Below are positions 62,661 through 64,000 of a stretch of DNA of 64,000 bases, one piece after another. The stretch's first letter is position 1, and each line of letters opens with the position of its first letter. This DNA is from Sulfitobacter sp. SK011 (GTDB lineage Bacteria > Pseudomonadota > Alphaproteobacteria > Rhodobacterales > Rhodobacteraceae), in assembly GCF_003352065.1 (NCBI RefSeq), contig NZ_CP025803.1, positions 3,513,574-3,577,573 of the forward strand, written 5' to 3'. The notes under the pieces are model-generated. The model was not told the origin of the DNA. It did no database searches and saw only the letters and a list, made by a program, of their open reading frames with translations. The translations under genes were made by a program, and so were the position numbers.

Positions 62661-62988
62661 TATTTTAGTTTCAGCATGCGCCCGTTTCCAAGGTAAAACG
62701 AAATCGAAAGTCCGGGGCTGTAGTCGGAACTATGATAGCAACGGGACAATGCCCTGCAATCCGCTTAACGAAGCACTGTCCGAAAACCGCAGTTCGAACT
62801 GCATAAAAGGGGTGTCAGTCTCAGACAACTGCCCGGGGGATGTCCAATTTCAGTCCATCTGCGCGGAACGGTATTCGATTTTAGAGGGCGCTTCGCTATG
62901 CCATAACTTCGCATGTGTCATAGCTAGCCCTATTCCTACTTCAACAAACATGATGGCTCTTGGCTTCATCATGTGACATGATTCAAAG
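62661..62988. other. intergenic region upstream of the envelope cluster
   Basis: 328 bases between the outer-membrane gene start and the end of the AraC-type gene. Near 62700-62800 is degenerate sequence of the ATCGAAAGTCCGG / CCGCTTAACGAAG type also seen at 48.8 kb. The promoter for the envelope run must lie here, but I could not point to clear -35/-10 boxes. No gene found. Confidence 0.45.
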
Positions 62989-63915
62989 CTATCGACGCGC
63001 ACGCAGCAGTGTTTGGAATGGGGTTTCTCCGTAGCGCTGTCGATAAGCTGCGGCAAAACGCCCAAGATGGGCAAAACCGCTGTCGAAAGCCACGTCCGTG
63101 ACAGTTGTTCCAGCGTCCGGTACCAGCAGCAAGGCATGTGCATTTTCGAGCCGTATCTCCGAGAGCATTTCGCGCGGGCTCTTACAGAGTTCCGACCGGA
63201 ACGTAGCTTGCAACTGTCTTGGTCCAACCCCTACGGCACGTGCGATACTCTCAACGGTTAGCGCCTCGTCAGCATTTGCATGCATGAAATCAAGCGCTGC
63301 TTTTACCCGGCTGACCGCGCCTGTTTCAGCAGCAGAGATTGCCGTGTGCGCATGGCACAACGCATCAACCAGGTCGATGATCAACGCTTCCATTGCGCCA
63401 AGCGCGCTGGGGCGGCGCAGCGGGCTGTCTGCGCGCTGCAGCTCCGGAAGGATATAAAGAAGCAGACCGCGCAAACTATGCGCCTCGCGCGCACCACCCA
63501 CCGCCATCACGGGTGGCACCATAAGTCCCAGTTTTTTAAGTCGTTGCGTTCTCGGAACGCGAACATGCACGGTGCGTGCCTTCGCGCCCTTTCCGGCGCG
63601 GATGGAACTCTTTCTCGGCGCGCCCGGTTGCAAGAGCAATGCTCCTGATCCCGCAGCTTCTTCTTCCGTGTTTCCATATCGGAAATGGATCTTTCCGGTA
63701 TGTGGGAACGATACAGTGACCCGCTCGCTGGTTGTCTCGGCATCGTACCCATCGGTCACGACATCGCCGATCGTAACACAGCCAACCGGCATGCTAGTGA
63801 CCCGAAGCCTGCCAGACCGCTTGTTTGAGAAGTTGACCCAATGCAGGCTTTCCGCCAGCTTTCCCGCTTGCGGGTCGTCGCTAGGTCTCAGATCAACTAA
63901 ATTTGGTTCAAGCAA
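62989..63915 (-). CDS. AraC-family transcriptional regulator
   Basis: 308 residues. An N-terminal AraC-binding-like cupin region (about 30-170, with SFPHTGKIHFRYGNTEEEAAG) and a C-terminal HTH_18 domain: LTVESIARAVGVGPRQLQATFRSEL, then TTVTDVAFDSGFAHLGRFAAAYRQRYGETPFQTL. The N-terminal CGTIGDVVTDG-like stretch resembles the AraC_binding_2 type. The start is TTG 63915 with GAGGAG upstream. It is transcribed toward the envelope cluster and is the nearest candidate regulator. Confidence 0.87.
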   Translation of the reverse strand: MLEPNLVDLRPSDDPQAGKLAESLHWVNFSNKRSGRLRVTSMPVGCVTIGDVVTDGYDAETTSERVTVSFPHTGKIHFRYGNTEEEAAGSGALLLQPGAPRKSSIRAGKGAKARTVHVRVPRTQRLKKLGLMVPPVMAVGGAREAHSLRGLLLYILPELQRADSPLRRPSALGAMEALIIDLVDALCHAHTAISAAETGAVSRVKAALDFMHANADEALTVESIARAVGVGPRQLQATFRSELCKSPREMLSEIRLENAHALLLVPDAGTTVTDVAFDSGFAHLGRFAAAYRQRYGETPFQTLLRARR

Positions 63916-64000
63916 TGTTTGTAAATCTCCTCATCCCTCGGAGTGTAGTGTAACGACAGCGACTTATCCAGCCTTTGAGATGAGTTTTCCCGTTCCGCCG

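Overview
The window looks like chromosomal DNA of a marine alphaproteobacterium of the order Rhodobacterales (Roseobacter group). This is an inference from gene content and protein sequence: an RpoH-II-type heat-shock sigma factor next to coaBC-dut, a mreBCD-mrdA-rodA wall cluster, an rsmI-yraN-gshB block facing a LpoA-like lipoprotein and glnD, and several families common in that group (DUF1801, DUF1428, NIPSNAP). No rRNA, tRNA or CRISPR array was seen.

Bases 1-38136 are a compact core-genome stretch. It holds gltX, nadE and leuA; the cell-elongation set mreB-mreC-mreD-mrdA-rodA; an M3 oligopeptidase; coaBC-dut-moeB; rpoH; cobU with a probable alpha-ribazole phosphatase; comM; gshB; rsmI; a PBP-activator-like lipoprotein; and glnD. 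Genes are often coupled by 4-base overlaps. Two regulatory features stand out: an unannotated leucine-rich leader peptide with a hairpin ahead of leuA, and CtrA-like half-sites ahead of comM.

Bases 38137-54672 are an accessory region. The left part carries catabolic genes: a homocysteine S-methyltransferase family protein, an FAD-linked oxidase, a GlxA-type regulator, a substrate-binding protein without a signal peptide flanked by roughly 100-bp imperfect direct repeats, a deiodinase-like thioredoxin-fold protein, and an Asp/Glu-racemase-like plus D-amino-acid-dehydrogenase-like pair. An intact IS3-family element follows, then small orphan genes (an HTH protein with an HGG tail, a Cys4 zinc-finger protein, two tiny membrane peptides), a decayed IS5-family element, and a GC-rich tyrosine integrase with a DUF6538-like N-terminus. 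A roughly 25-bp att-like sequence and a set of three TTTGCTGCACA iterons lie just upstream of the integrase. Both occur again, inverted, at the left edge just after glnD, which suggests island ends or the scar of a second integrase.

Bases 54673-63915 are all minus strand: a DUF3883 protein, a DUF1624 membrane protein, and then ten genes that are almost all secreted, lipoprotein or membrane proteins (glycine-zipper protein, small membrane proteins, lipoproteins, SH3 protein, a serine hydrolase-META fusion, a YeaQ/GlsB-like protein, a tandem-duplicated Cys-rich secreted protein and an outer-membrane beta-barrel), with an AraC-family regulator at the far end. This envelope cluster is the best candidate for an undescribed gene set in the window.
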